Both the position numbers and the translations under genes were made by a program. This document shows, piece by piece, positions 16,911 through 25,259 of a DNA stretch of 64,000 nucleotides. The stretch lies in NCBI RefSeq assembly GCF_004801375.1, contig NZ_SSNZ01000008.1, forward strand, positions 1 to 64,000. The letters run 5' to 3'. Numbering within the stretch: position 1 is the first letter of the stretch; every line of letters begins with the position of its first letter. The notes beneath the pieces are model-generated. The model was not told the origin of the DNA. It saw nothing but the letters and a program-made list of their open reading frames with translations, and did not search any database. The stretch is from Flavobacterium supellecticarium. GTDB taxonomy: Bacteria > Bacteroidota > Bacteroidia > Flavobacteriales > Flavobacteriaceae.

Positions 16911-19900
16911 TTACATTTTGTGTGTTGGTGTAAAACCGTCCTCACTTACTTCGTTTGGAACATAGTCTTCTACCATCAACTGTGCGTAATCGGTTGCTTT
17001 ACCTTTTGAGAATTTATGAACGATTTTCTCCATAATGTCATAGATTACCGGAACGATAACCAAGGTCAGGAATAACGAACTGATCAAACCACCAATAATT
17101 ACCCAAGCTAAACCATTTTTCCACTCAGCACCGGCACCCGAAGCCAATGCGATCGGTAACATACCGAATACCATCGCGATGGTCGTCATCAAAATCGGAC
17201 GAAGACGCGCGTGGTTCGCCTGAATCAAGGCATCGTGAATTGATTCACCTGCCGCACGACGCTGGTTGGTAAAGTCGACCAACATAATCGCATTTTTACA
17301 CACCAATCCGATCAACATGATGATCCCCAGGATGGTAAAGATATTCAACGAGTTGTTGGTTAAACCTAAGGCCAGTAACGCACCGATAAACGATAACGGA
17401 ACCGAGAATAATACTACGAACGGGTGAACATAACTGTCGTAAAGTCCCACCATTACCAGGTAAACCAAAATGATCGCTGCTAATAATGCAAATCCTAAGG
17501 TACCGAAACCTTCGGTCTGGTTTTCCATATCACCACTCCAAACATAGTTTACTCCGGTTGGTTTGTGTAATTTTTCGAAAGCCGATTGCCATTCCGCCGC
17601 TACTGTACCAGTAGGACGACCTACGGTTTGTCCCTGAACGGTAACCGAAGCACTCTTATCACGACGCTCCAACTGACTTGGTCCGGATCCTTCTTTTACC
17701 GTAGCAAATTGTGATAATTTGATTTGTTCTCCTTTATTATTAACGAAGATAAGGTTACTTACATCGTTGATGTTCTTTCTGTCGAAAGTATTGTATCGGA
17801 TATTGATATCGTATTCGTATTCTCCGGCACGGTATTTACCATCGGTATTTCCACTAAAAGCCGTTTGCATCGTCATACCCACCGTTTGTAATGTTAGCCC
17901 TAAAGCCGCCATTTTATCACGATCTACCTGAACGTTTACTTCCGGGTTTCCGGTTTCAACCGATAATTTAATTTCCGAAGCGCCTTTAATTTTATACAAT
18001 TCTTTTTCGGCTGCTTTGGCAAAAACCATTGCGCTATCTAAAGTCGTACCGGTAACTACCAACGCCAATGGTGCTTCTTCGGCAGTACCCATGATACTCA
18101 TACCTACGGTTTTGATTTTCGGACCCACCAAAACGTTTTGCATTTTCAGTTTGGTCTTCGCCGCATATACATAGGAGTCATCCTCACGTTGATCCTGATC
18201 GACTAACTTCACACGGATTTCCGATTTATAAGCCGTAGCTTGTGTACCACCAAAACCTTCACTGGTTTGTCCTACAGTGGTGATCAAACTTTTTACTTCT
18301 TTTTGTTTTTTAAGGAAATCCTCTGCTTTTTGCGTCATAAAGTTGGTTTGTTCCAATGAGGCATCTTTTGGCATTTCAATTTGCACTAAGAATTCACCAG
18401 CATCCGAACGCGCAAAGAATTCACCACCTACATATCCACCGGCAACCATATATAAGGAGGCAAAGAATAAACCGGCAACAATTCCTAAGGTCGTTTTCTT
18501 ATGACCTAAACACCAAACCAGGATATCACTTACCCAGTTTGTAAAACGGGTTAATATTTTTTCGAAACCTAAAATGATACGTCCAAACATGTTTTTACCT
18601 TCAATGTGCTCCAGTTTACCGAAACGAGACGATAACCACGGTACAATGGTAAAGGAAGAAAGTAACGATAATAAGGTTGAGATAATTACGGTCACACAGA
18701 ACTGTGTGATAATGTTCGATACCAATCCGGTACTCATCGCGATCGGTAAGAATACCACCACGATAACCAAGGTAATCGAAACTACGGTTCCACCGATCTC
18801 GGACGTCGCATCATAAGCGGCGCGAACCCGGTTTTTACCCATCTCCATGTGCCTGTATATATTCTCCAATACCACAATCGCGTCATCCACAAGAATACCT
18901 ACTACAAGTGAAAGACCTAATAAACTCATTAAGTTTAGCGTATAATCAAGGAATACAAATCCGATAAACGTCGCGATTAACGAAGCCGGAATCGATACCA
19001 TAACGATCAGGGAGTTACGTACACTGTGAAGGAAGAACAACATTACAAGGGCTACCAGGATAACCGCAAGAATCAAATCGTGAATAACCGAATCGGCTGC
19101 CTGAAGTGTAAACACCGAGCTGTCATTGGCGATATCCAATTGCAACTGCTGCTCTTTATAATCGACACGTAGCTTGTTGAGTAAAGCCTGAATATTCTCA
19201 CTCACTTCCACAGCATTCGCATCGGATTGTTTGATTACCTGAAGGATGATTGCATTTTTCTCATTTACACGAGCAATTTTCTCCACGTCTTTTTGGGTAT
19301 CCTGTACATCGGCGATATCCATAAGACGGATTTGTACGCCTTTATTATCGGATACAATCAGATTTCGTAATTCATCTACCGTTTTATATTTACCCGCCAA
19401 ACGGATCAAAATTTTCTGATCACGTGTCTGAATACTTCCGGTAGGGAAATCCAAATTGGACGTAAGGATTCCTTGTTGTACTTGCGGAATCGATAAACCA
19501 TAGCCTTTCATTTTGTTGGCATCCATGTTTACCTGGATTTCACGCTCCTGACCACCAATCAGACGGATCTGCGCCACACCATTTACTCGGGATAAAATCG
19601 GGCTGATCTTTTTATCGATTAAGTCGAAAAATTCGGCCTCGTTCATTTTGGCATTGGCCGCAATGGTCATGATGGGTAAATCACTAAAAGAGAACTTACT
19701 TAATGACGGTTGTTTTACATCGTCCGGAAGGTCACTCAACACGGCGTTAATCTTACGTTGCGCGTCATTTAAAGCATAATCTACATTGGCATTATTGTTT
19801 AACTGGATCGCTACAACGGATAAACTTTCGTACGATTTGGAGTCAATTTTTTTAATGTTCTCCAAAGAGGAAATCGCATCCTCAATTTTTTTGGTCACCG

Positions 19901-20084
19901 TATTTTCCACCTCGCCGGGAGAAGCACCGGGATAGATGGTCGAAATACTGATTACGTTATTTTCGAATTTCGGGATCAACTCGTAACCCAAAAGGCCGTA
20001 GCTGAATAACCCTCCTAATGTCAGAATCGTAAAGAGAACGACAATTAGTGACGGGCGTTTTATGGATATTTCTGCTAATTTCAT
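16911..20084 (-). CDS. RND efflux pump, inner-membrane permease (HAE-1 type)
   Basis: The 1057-residue product is a proton-driven RND exporter of the AcrB/HAE-1 group. It begins with a short cytoplasmic stretch (MKLAEISIKRPSL) and TM1 and has two large periplasmic loops. The TM4 motif GILVDDAIVVLENIYRHMEMG (in part: V-D-D-A-I-V-V-L-E-N) contains the paired aspartates of the proton relay. The second half repeats the fold and ends in a charged cytoplasmic tail. A Met- or His-rich metal-pump signature is not obvious, so a drug or lipid-like substrate is more likely than copper. It is the last gene of tetR-tolC-adaptor-pump, so the whole tripartite machine is encoded together. Confidence 0.93.
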   Translation of the reverse strand: MKLAEISIKRPSLIVVLFTILTLGGLFSYGLLGYELIPKFENNVISISTIYPGASPGEVENTVTKKIEDAISSLENIKKIDSKSYESLSVVAIQLNNNANVDYALNDAQRKINAVLSDLPDDVKQPSLSKFSFSDLPIMTIAANAKMNEAEFFDLIDKKISPILSRVNGVAQIRLIGGQEREIQVNMDANKMKGYGLSIPQVQQGILTSNLDFPTGSIQTRDQKILIRLAGKYKTVDELRNLIVSDNKGVQIRLMDIADVQDTQKDVEKIARVNEKNAIILQVIKQSDANAVEVSENIQALLNKLRVDYKEQQLQLDIANDSSVFTLQAADSVIHDLILAVILVALVMLFFLHSVRNSLIVMVSIPASLIATFIGFVFLDYTLNLMSLLGLSLVVGILVDDAIVVLENIYRHMEMGKNRVRAAYDATSEIGGTVVSITLVIVVVFLPIAMSTGLVSNIITQFCVTVIISTLLSLLSSFTIVPWLSSRFGKLEHIEGKNMFGRIILGFEKILTRFTNWVSDILVWCLGHKKTTLGIVAGLFFASLYMVAGGYVGGEFFARSDAGEFLVQIEMPKDASLEQTNFMTQKAEDFLKKQKEVKSLITTVGQTSEGFGGTQATAYKSEIRVKLVDQDQREDDSYVYAAKTKLKMQNVLVGPKIKTVGMSIMGTAEEAPLALVVTGTTLDSAMVFAKAAEKELYKIKGASEIKLSVETGNPEVNVQVDRDKMAALGLTLQTVGMTMQTAFSGNTDGKYRAGEYEYDINIRYNTFDRKNINDVSNLIFVNNKGEQIKLSQFATVKEGSGPSQLERRDKSASVTVQGQTVGRPTGTVAAEWQSAFEKLHKPTGVNYVWSGDMENQTEGFGTLGFALLAAIILVYLVMVGLYDSYVHPFVVLFSVPLSFIGALLALGLTNNSLNIFTILGIIMLIGLVCKNAIMLVDFTNQRRAAGESIHDALIQANHARLRPILMTTIAMVFGMLPIALASGAGAEWKNGLAWVIIGGLISSLFLTLVIVPVIYDIMEKIVHKFSKGKATDYAQLMVEDYVPNEVSEDGFTPTHKM

Positions 20085-20132
20085 ATATTTCTTTAAGTTT
20101 TAAGTCTTATGTTGTCTCGAGGCAACACCTAA

Positions 20133-21197
20133 CTATTTTAAAACCGTAACTTTTGCACCATCAGTTAAGTTGATCTGACCACTGGTGATCACAATATCCC
20201 CATTGCTTAATCCGTTAAGGATTTCCACTTTTTCTCCGATGATTCTTCCAGCGGTTACATTTTTCATTTTAGCCGTTCCGTCTTTTTGCATTACAAAAAC
20301 CTGATTGGCACTCACACTTCCTACGAATGCATTACGCGGTACAATCATTAATGGTGTTTTGTCGCTTGATGATGCGAATAAAGCGGTGCCATACATACCT
20401 GCTTTCAGGTCGTTTCCGGCATTGTTTGTGATTTCGATTTCTACCGGGAAGTTTAGACTGCTATCAGCTTTTGGCGCGATAAATGTAATTTTACCGTTGA
20501 ATTCTTTATCCGGATAAACGCTCGCTTTTACTTTAATCGGAGAACCGATTTTAAGTCCGGCGATCTGATCTTCGCTTACCGTTACTTTTAATTTTAATGT
20601 CGATACGTTTACCAGTTCAAACAATTGAGTTCCTGGCGAAACTACCGATCCCGGTTCGATAAAACGTTTGTTTACGATTCCGTTGATAGACGATTTGATA
20701 CTGGCATCACCCAATGTGATTCGGGCTTGTTGCAAATGCGCTTTGGCATTGGCAAGCGCCAGTTTCGCCTGATCCAGTTGTTGTTTGGTAACCCCGCCGG
20801 TTTTATAAGCGCTTTCAAAACGTTGTGCGTCGGTAGCAGCATTCTGATACGATGCTTCCGCATTCTGTAAATCCACGTTGATTTTATCGGCTTTGATAAT
20901 TGCTAACGTTTGTCCGATACGTACCGGAGTCCCTTCGTCAACCAGTACTTTGGTGACACGTCCGGAGTTTTCAGCCGAAAAGTTTAATTCCTGTGAAGGG
21001 TAGAAATTTCCATTGGCTACGAAATCCAGTGAAACGGGTTGTGTTTTAACGGTATCGATCTTTACAACCACGGTTGCATTCGTTTCGGCTACCACGGCTG
21101 TTTTGGCTTCATTCTTTGCTTTATTGCTGCTTAACACATAAGCGATCAGGCCTAAAGAACCTAATATAACGACTGCTGTGATAATTTTCTTCTTCAT
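20133..21197 (-). CDS. RND periplasmic adaptor (membrane fusion protein)
   Basis: This 354-residue protein is the adaptor that joins the RND pump to its outer-membrane channel. It has one N-terminal membrane anchor (residues 1-23). A lipoyl/barrel-sandwich half follows (VTKVLVDEGTPVRIGQTLAII in outline, about residues 90-110), then a helical hairpin rich in Ala, Gln and Asp. The second lipoyl half has KRFIEPGSVVSPGTQLFEL, and a beta-barrel and membrane-proximal domain close the protein (GEKVEILNGLSNGDIVI near the end). Length fits the family. The gap to the pump gene is 48 bp and to tolC 12 bp. Confidence 0.93.
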   Translation of the reverse strand: MKKKIITAVVILGSLGLIAYVLSSNKAKNEAKTAVVAETNATVVVKIDTVKTQPVSLDFVANGNFYPSQELNFSAENSGRVTKVLVDEGTPVRIGQTLAIIKADKINVDLQNAEASYQNAATDAQRFESAYKTGGVTKQQLDQAKLALANAKAHLQQARITLGDASIKSSINGIVNKRFIEPGSVVSPGTQLFELVNVSTLKLKVTVSEDQIAGLKIGSPIKVKASVYPDKEFNGKITFIAPKADSSLNFPVEIEITNNAGNDLKAGMYGTALFASSSDKTPLMIVPRNAFVGSVSANQVFVMQKDGTAKMKNVTAGRIIGEKVEILNGLSNGDIVITSGQINLTDGAKVTVLK

Positions 21198-21209
21198 ATT
21201 GATTGATGG

Positions 21210-22544
21210 TTATTGATTTAAAAGTGTTTTTAGTTCTCCTTTGGACTTGATGATCTGAATTTCGGCCAATTTGTATTCCAATAAGGCAGAAGTATAGTTG
21301 TTTTTTGCTTCTGTTAATGCATTTTCAGCATCCAACAGGTCGGTTAATGAAGCCAGTCCGTTAACGTAATTGTTTTTGGTGTTGCTGAAAACTTCCTGGG
21401 CCAGCGTCACATTCTCTTTTTGGTTATTGATTGTGATCAAACTATTGTTTAATTGCGATTTGGCATTTTCAAATTCCAATCCTAAAGCCAGTTGCGAATC
21501 TTTCAGATCTTCTTCGATTTTTTGTAGGCTAATATCCGCCTGTCTTACTTTAGAACGTGTAGCAAAACCGGTAAAAACAGGGATTCTAAGGTTTAATCCG
21601 ATCGCTGAGAAATCCGACCAGTATACGCCATCGGCAGGTTTGGCGCCCAAAGGCATCACAGGTCCCTGACCGATATAGTTATAGTTGGCAGTAAGCGAAA
21701 GCGTTGGATAATGCTCGGCTACAAAAGACTCTTTCTGATATTTTAAAAGTGTTTTTTGTTTTTCAAGTAATTGATATTCGGAACGGTTGGTAACCGATGG
21801 TGTTTCGTTTAAAAACGGTTTAACCTGAATGTCTTCTTTTACGATTTCGATAGGTGTAGAAGCCGGTAAACCGATTAGGAACTTTAAGGAGTTTTCTTGC
21901 ATTTGTACCCCATTGACTAACTGTTGTCTTGTTGAGTTTAGGTTGATCAATTTAACATTTACCCGATCCAGATCGATTTTTTTAGCCAATCCGTTTTTAA
22001 ACTGACCGTCGATGATGTTACGCACTTTGGTGGTGTTTTCCAATGTGCTGTCGATCGTGTTAAGTTTTTGTTTTTGTACAAATACCTGATAGTAAGCATT
22101 AGCTACTTTTTCGATCACCTGCTCTTCGGTTAACTGTGCATTTACCTGATAGAACTCACGTGTTGATTTGGCTGCTTTTAAACCTGTAAACACCGAATAA
22201 TCGAAAATATTCTGAGTTAGGGAAGCGCCTCCAACCGAATTCCATTTTTGTCCTAACGGTGCTAAAATAGTAGTACCCGGTTGTCCGAAGAAATCACCTG
22301 GTAAGGCGTTTAGCTGTAAAATAGGATTATAGGTAAGGCTTCCGTTCAAACTGATTTGCGGTAAGGCACGGGAACGCACTTCGGCTATTTTGTGATTACT
22401 GTTTTCCACTTCCAGCTTGGCCTTTTTGGCGTCGGCTTTATTTTCCAAAGCATATTTCAGAGCGTCTTTTAATGACAAACGCTGTACCTGAGCCTGGGAG
22501 ACAATGGCAAAAAATAATAACGCAATTGTTATTCTTGTTTTCAT
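21210..22544 (-). CDS. TolC-family outer-membrane efflux channel
   Basis: The 444-residue protein has a cleavable signal peptide (MKTRITIALLFFAIVSQA). Two homologous helical halves follow, typical of TolC/OEP proteins (YALENKADAKKAKLEVE early, and NNYVNGLASLTDLLDAENAL near residue 395). The second of these is the repeated OEP-family motif with N-x-G-x-x-S-x-x-D-x-L-x-A. It should form the trimeric channel for the RND pump encoded two genes downstream. The gap to tetR is 7 bp, so the regulator is part of the same transcript. Confidence 0.93.
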   Translation of the reverse strand: MKTRITIALLFFAIVSQAQVQRLSLKDALKYALENKADAKKAKLEVENSNHKIAEVRSRALPQISLNGSLTYNPILQLNALPGDFFGQPGTTILAPLGQKWNSVGGASLTQNIFDYSVFTGLKAAKSTREFYQVNAQLTEEQVIEKVANAYYQVFVQKQKLNTIDSTLENTTKVRNIIDGQFKNGLAKKIDLDRVNVKLINLNSTRQQLVNGVQMQENSLKFLIGLPASTPIEIVKEDIQVKPFLNETPSVTNRSEYQLLEKQKTLLKYQKESFVAEHYPTLSLTANYNYIGQGPVMPLGAKPADGVYWSDFSAIGLNLRIPVFTGFATRSKVRQADISLQKIEEDLKDSQLALGLEFENAKSQLNNSLITINNQKENVTLAQEVFSNTKNNYVNGLASLTDLLDAENALTEAKNNYTSALLEYKLAEIQIIKSKGELKTLLNQ

Positions 22545-22551
22545 ATGATGT

Positions 22552-23151
22552 TTATTGATTAATGAGTAATTTTTCTAAGATTTCAATTCCTTTGGGAGTA
22601 GCAATACCGCGAACGTGATATTCCAGCAGTTTTTCATCCAGTTCCTTACGGGTGTACATTTTTTCCGGAAACAATTCAATGTCCATCGTGCTCATTGCGC
22701 TGGTATAATAAATACGTCCAATAAACTCGACATCTATTTCCTGACGGAATAAACCGGCTTCTTTGCCGCGGTTCAGGTTGTCGATCACACAAGTATCCAT
22801 TTTTTCAAATTGCATCGATTTTAAACAATCGTGTATTTTAGGATAGTATTTCTGTAACTGAAATATGGTCGAAGAATTTTCTTCTTTTATGGTGTGTTGA
22901 ACATAGTCTTTGATATCAAATAATTCTTCGATTGGGTTTTTGCCCATTGCGCAGATCTGGTCAATACCCGATGATATTTTATCAAAAATAAAAATAGTCG
23001 CCGCTTTGACTAATTCCACTTTTGTGGCATAGTGTTCGTAAATGGTTTTTTTTGAAATACCCATTTCAGAAGCGATATCATCCATCGTCACACTTTTAAA
23101 GCCTAGATTCATAAACATGTCGGATGCTTTCTCTAAAATTTCGTTTTTCAT
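22552..23151 (-). CDS. TetR/AcrR-family repressor of the efflux operon
   Basis: The start is the ATG at 23151; the open frame extends one TTG-led pair of codons further but ATG is preferred. The 199-residue product has an N-terminal TetR HTH (residues 8-48: MNLGFKSVTMDDIASEMGIS, then KKTIYEHYATK) and a helical ligand-binding C-terminal domain that is not diagnostic. It leads the tolC-adaptor-pump operon. A perfect 10+10-bp inverted repeat overlaps its promoter (23180-23207), which points to autorepression of the whole operon, relieved by a pump substrate. The ligand cannot be inferred. Confidence 0.92.
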   Translation of the reverse strand: MKNEILEKASDMFMNLGFKSVTMDDIASEMGISKKTIYEHYATKVELVKAATIFIFDKISSGIDQICAMGKNPIEELFDIKDYVQHTIKEENSSTIFQLQKYYPKIHDCLKSMQFEKMDTCVIDNLNRGKEAGLFRQEIDVEFIGRIYYTSAMSTMDIELFPEKMYTRKELDEKLLEYHVRGIATPKGIEILEKLLINQ

Positions 23152-23167
23152 GGTCAAAAAATTTCGG

Positions 23168-23197
23168 CAAATGTATAAAGGAAACTTTTAATACTAA
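23168..23197 (-). promoter_or_regulatory. Promoter of the tetR-efflux operon
   Basis: On the minus strand TACATTTG (23175-23168) matches the Bacteroidota -7 box and TTA sits at 23197-23195 after a 19-bp spacer. The ATG follows at 23151. The palindromic operator covers the spacer and the -33 box. Confidence 0.6.
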
Positions 23198-23207
23198 AAA
23201 AGTTTCC
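23180..23207. promoter_or_regulatory. Palindromic operator for the TetR-family repressor
   Basis: GGAAACTTTT (23180-23189) and its exact complement AAAAGTTTCC (23198-23207) flank an 8-bp centre. The 28-bp site overlaps the promoter of the tetR gene, where a bound repressor would block RNA polymerase. The symmetry is what TetR dimers recognise; binding itself is inferred. Confidence 0.72.
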
Positions 23208-23242
23208 AAAGTTTTTACGATATTTTAACATAAATTTTTTGC

Positions 23243-23273
23243 TTTGACGGCGCGGATATTTGCGTTACTTTAG
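23243..23273 (+). promoter_or_regulatory. Promoter of the polyprenyl synthase gene
   Basis: TTTG (23243-23246), exactly 19 bp, then TACTTTAG (23266-23273, one mismatch to TAnnTTTG). The start codon follows 15 bp later. Confidence 0.65.
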
Positions 23274-23288
23274 CCAAAAATATCAGGC

Positions 23289-24263
23289 ATGCACCCAGTA
23301 AGTTATTATCAGACGCTCATTGCAGAATACTTTTCAAAACTTTCGATCGAAAAAGAACCGAGGAATTTATACGACCCGATAGTCTATATCTTATCGTTGG
23401 GAGGAAAGCGGATGCGACCGGTTTTAACCCTGATGGCGGCAGAAATTTTCGATACCGATGCGAATCAGGCAATGGCTGCGGCAACCGCAGTGGAGTTGTT
23501 TCATAATTTTTCACTGATTCACGACGATATCATGGACGATGCGCCGTTGCGAAGAGGAAATGAAACGGTTCACGAAAAGTGGGACATCAATACCGGGATT
23601 TTGTCAGGAGATGCAATGCTGATTCTGGCCTATCAATATTTTGAACAATATGAACCCCGTATTTTTTCAGCCCTTGCAAGGCTGTTCAGTAAAACCGCTT
23701 TGGAGGTTTGTGAAGGACAACAATGGGATGTTGATTTCGAACAGCGAGACGATGTGACGATTCCGGAATACCTGAAAATGATCGAATACAAAACTGCCGT
23801 GTTGGTAGGAGCGGCCATGAAAATGGGCGCGATCGTAGCGGAAACAACCGTTGAAAATGCCGATCTGATCTACGATTTTGGATTAAATCTGGGAATTGCC
23901 TTCCAGTTGCAGGACGATTATCTGGATGCTTTTGGCAATCCGCTGACTTTTGGTAAGCAGGTTGGTGGCGATATTATTGAAAACAAAAAAACCTATTTGT
24001 ATTTAAAAGCACTGGAATTTGCCAATGCCGGAACCAAAGCCGAATTGCAACATTTGTTTTCGATTCAGCCGGTAGACAATAGCGATAAAATTGCATCGGT
24101 TAAAACTATTTTTATCGAAACGGGTGCGGCCAAAGTGACGCAGGAAGCGATTGCGATGTATACATTAAAAGCATTTGAGACCCTTGAAAAAATGAATATT
24201 TCCGAAGCGAAAAAACAGGAACTAAAAGATTTCGGGGAAAACCTGATGAAACGACAGGTATAA
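23289..24263 (+). CDS. Trans-polyprenyl diphosphate synthase
   Basis: The 324-residue cytoplasmic enzyme extends an allylic diphosphate with isopentenyl diphosphate to give a long all-trans isoprenoid, probably the side chain of menaquinone in this group. Both metal-binding aspartate motifs are present: DDIMDD (residues 79-84) and DDYLD (209-213), together with GGKRMRPVL (38-46) for substrate binding. Residues before the first Asp motif (HNFSLIHDD) lack large aromatic blockers at the usual chain-length positions, which suits a long product, but chain length cannot be fixed by eye. The next gene starts within its stop codon. Confidence 0.92.
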   Translation: MHPVSYYQTLIAEYFSKLSIEKEPRNLYDPIVYILSLGGKRMRPVLTLMAAEIFDTDANQAMAAATAVELFHNFSLIHDDIMDDAPLRRGNETVHEKWDINTGILSGDAMLILAYQYFEQYEPRIFSALARLFSKTALEVCEGQQWDVDFEQRDDVTIPEYLKMIEYKTAVLVGAAMKMGAIVAETTVENADLIYDFGLNLGIAFQLQDDYLDAFGNPLTFGKQVGGDIIENKKTYLYLKALEFANAGTKAELQHLFSIQPVDNSDKIASVKTIFIETGAAKVTQEAIAMYTLKAFETLEKMNISEAKKQELKDFGENLMKRQV

Positions 24264-24616
24264 TGATGTTTGTAGCGCCCTTAAATACCGATTTACTGCT
24301 TTCGGAAGCACAAAAAGAAGACTTGTATCTAAAACTGGTAGAGCAGGTCAATAAAGACTTTAACCTGGCCAATGAAAGTCTGGATTTTGACGTTTCGATT
24401 GCGCCAATCGACTTAAAAGTGCGGTTACACGATAAAATCTACCAGTTAATTCAGTTTAAATTTGCCGAATACCTGAACCTATTGTATATTATCGATGTTC
24501 CGGAAGAACAGATCAAAAGTCTGGACGGTTCCGATCTGGTGGAATTGGCCGAACAGGTAGCTTTTCTGGTTTTAAAACGCGAATGGCAAAAAGTCTGGTT
24601 TAGAAATAAATTCTGA
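24263..24616 (+). CDS. Conserved hypothetical protein after the polyprenyl synthase
   Basis: The start codon shares one base with the upstream stop (TAATG), so translation is probably coupled to the polyprenyl synthase. A second ATG follows at once. The 117-residue product has no signal peptide or membrane helix. It is acidic and mixed alpha/beta in appearance, with LSEAQKEDLYLKLVEQVNKD early and an amphipathic C-terminal helix. I do not recognise a family. Its 3' end overlaps that of the convergent barrel gene by 17 bp. Context suggests a helper linked to the synthase or no link beyond co-transcription. Confidence 0.8.
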   Translation: MMFVAPLNTDLLLSEAQKEDLYLKLVEQVNKDFNLANESLDFDVSIAPIDLKVRLHDKIYQLIQFKFAEYLNLLYIIDVPEEQIKSLDGSDLVELAEQVAFLVLKREWQKVWFRNKF

Positions 24617-25151
24617 CAAAAGGTAAAAATGCCTCGCTATACACATTGTTACTTTCCTTAAACAAAACATTGTAGCGTACCCCTATGGTAAAGTTTTCTA
24701 CACGATACCCCGCGCCCAGGAATAATGCGGTATTCCAGAAATCATCTTCGATATGCGGATTGAATTGTGTATAGGTATTATTCACGCGAAGTTGCTCGAG
24801 TTCGGCTGATAATTGTATTTCCGGTAGTGGGTTAAAAAGGGTGATAATGCTCGCGCCGTAGATATAGGAATCGTAGTAGTTTTTTTGTTTGACATAACTC
24901 CCGCTAAGACCGATTCCGGCTGCGAAATATTCGTTCACCTGATAGACGGCACTCGGGGCAACGTTGATATTTGTAAAATTATTCCCAAAGTTTAGTCCTA
25001 AACCGCCTCCAAACCGCACGCGTTGCCAGAAATCACTTTTTTGAGCTGTTTGTTGATAAACTTGTGCTTTTAATGTAGAAGTCATCATTAAATAAAAGAC
25101 ACAACTCAAAAAGATTGTTAAAAAACTGTTGATGCTTGATTTGATGTTCAT
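24600..25151 (-). CDS. Outer-membrane beta-barrel protein
   Basis: The start is placed at the ATG at 25151, because it opens a signal peptide (MNIKSSINSFLTIFLSC... ending TLKA); the longer frame from 25238 adds a non-secretory leader and runs into the sucA promoter region. The 183-residue product has alternating polar and aromatic strands (FGGGLGLNFGNNF, YFAAGIGLSGSYV, FTIGVRYNVLF) and ends in an aromatic residue, all typical of small eight-strand barrels. Proteins at this place next to sucA in flavobacteria are sometimes mislabelled after the neighbouring 2-oxoglutarate enzyme; nothing in the sequence supports an enzyme. The role is unknown. Confidence 0.8.
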   Translation of the reverse strand: MNIKSSINSFLTIFLSCVFYLMMTSTLKAQVYQQTAQKSDFWQRVRFGGGLGLNFGNNFTNINVAPSAVYQVNEYFAAGIGLSGSYVKQKNYYDSYIYGASIITLFNPLPEIQLSAELEQLRVNNTYTQFNPHIEDDFWNTALFLGAGYRVENFTIGVRYNVLFKESNNVYSEAFLPFVRIYF

Positions 25152-25189
25152 TTTTAGGAATATTTTATGACATAAAAGTATGAAAAACA

Positions 25190-25220
25190 TTGAAAGATTA
25201 TTACAATTGTCGTACTTTTG
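25190..25220 (+). promoter_or_regulatory. Promoter of sucA-sucB
   Basis: TTG (25190-25192), 20 bp, then TACTTTTG (25213-25220) fit the Bacteroidota promoter with one extra spacer base. The sucA ATG follows 39 bp later. Confidence 0.6.
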
Positions 25221-25259
25221 CGAAAAATTTTCTAACAAAAAAGGTCTTTAGACAAAGTT

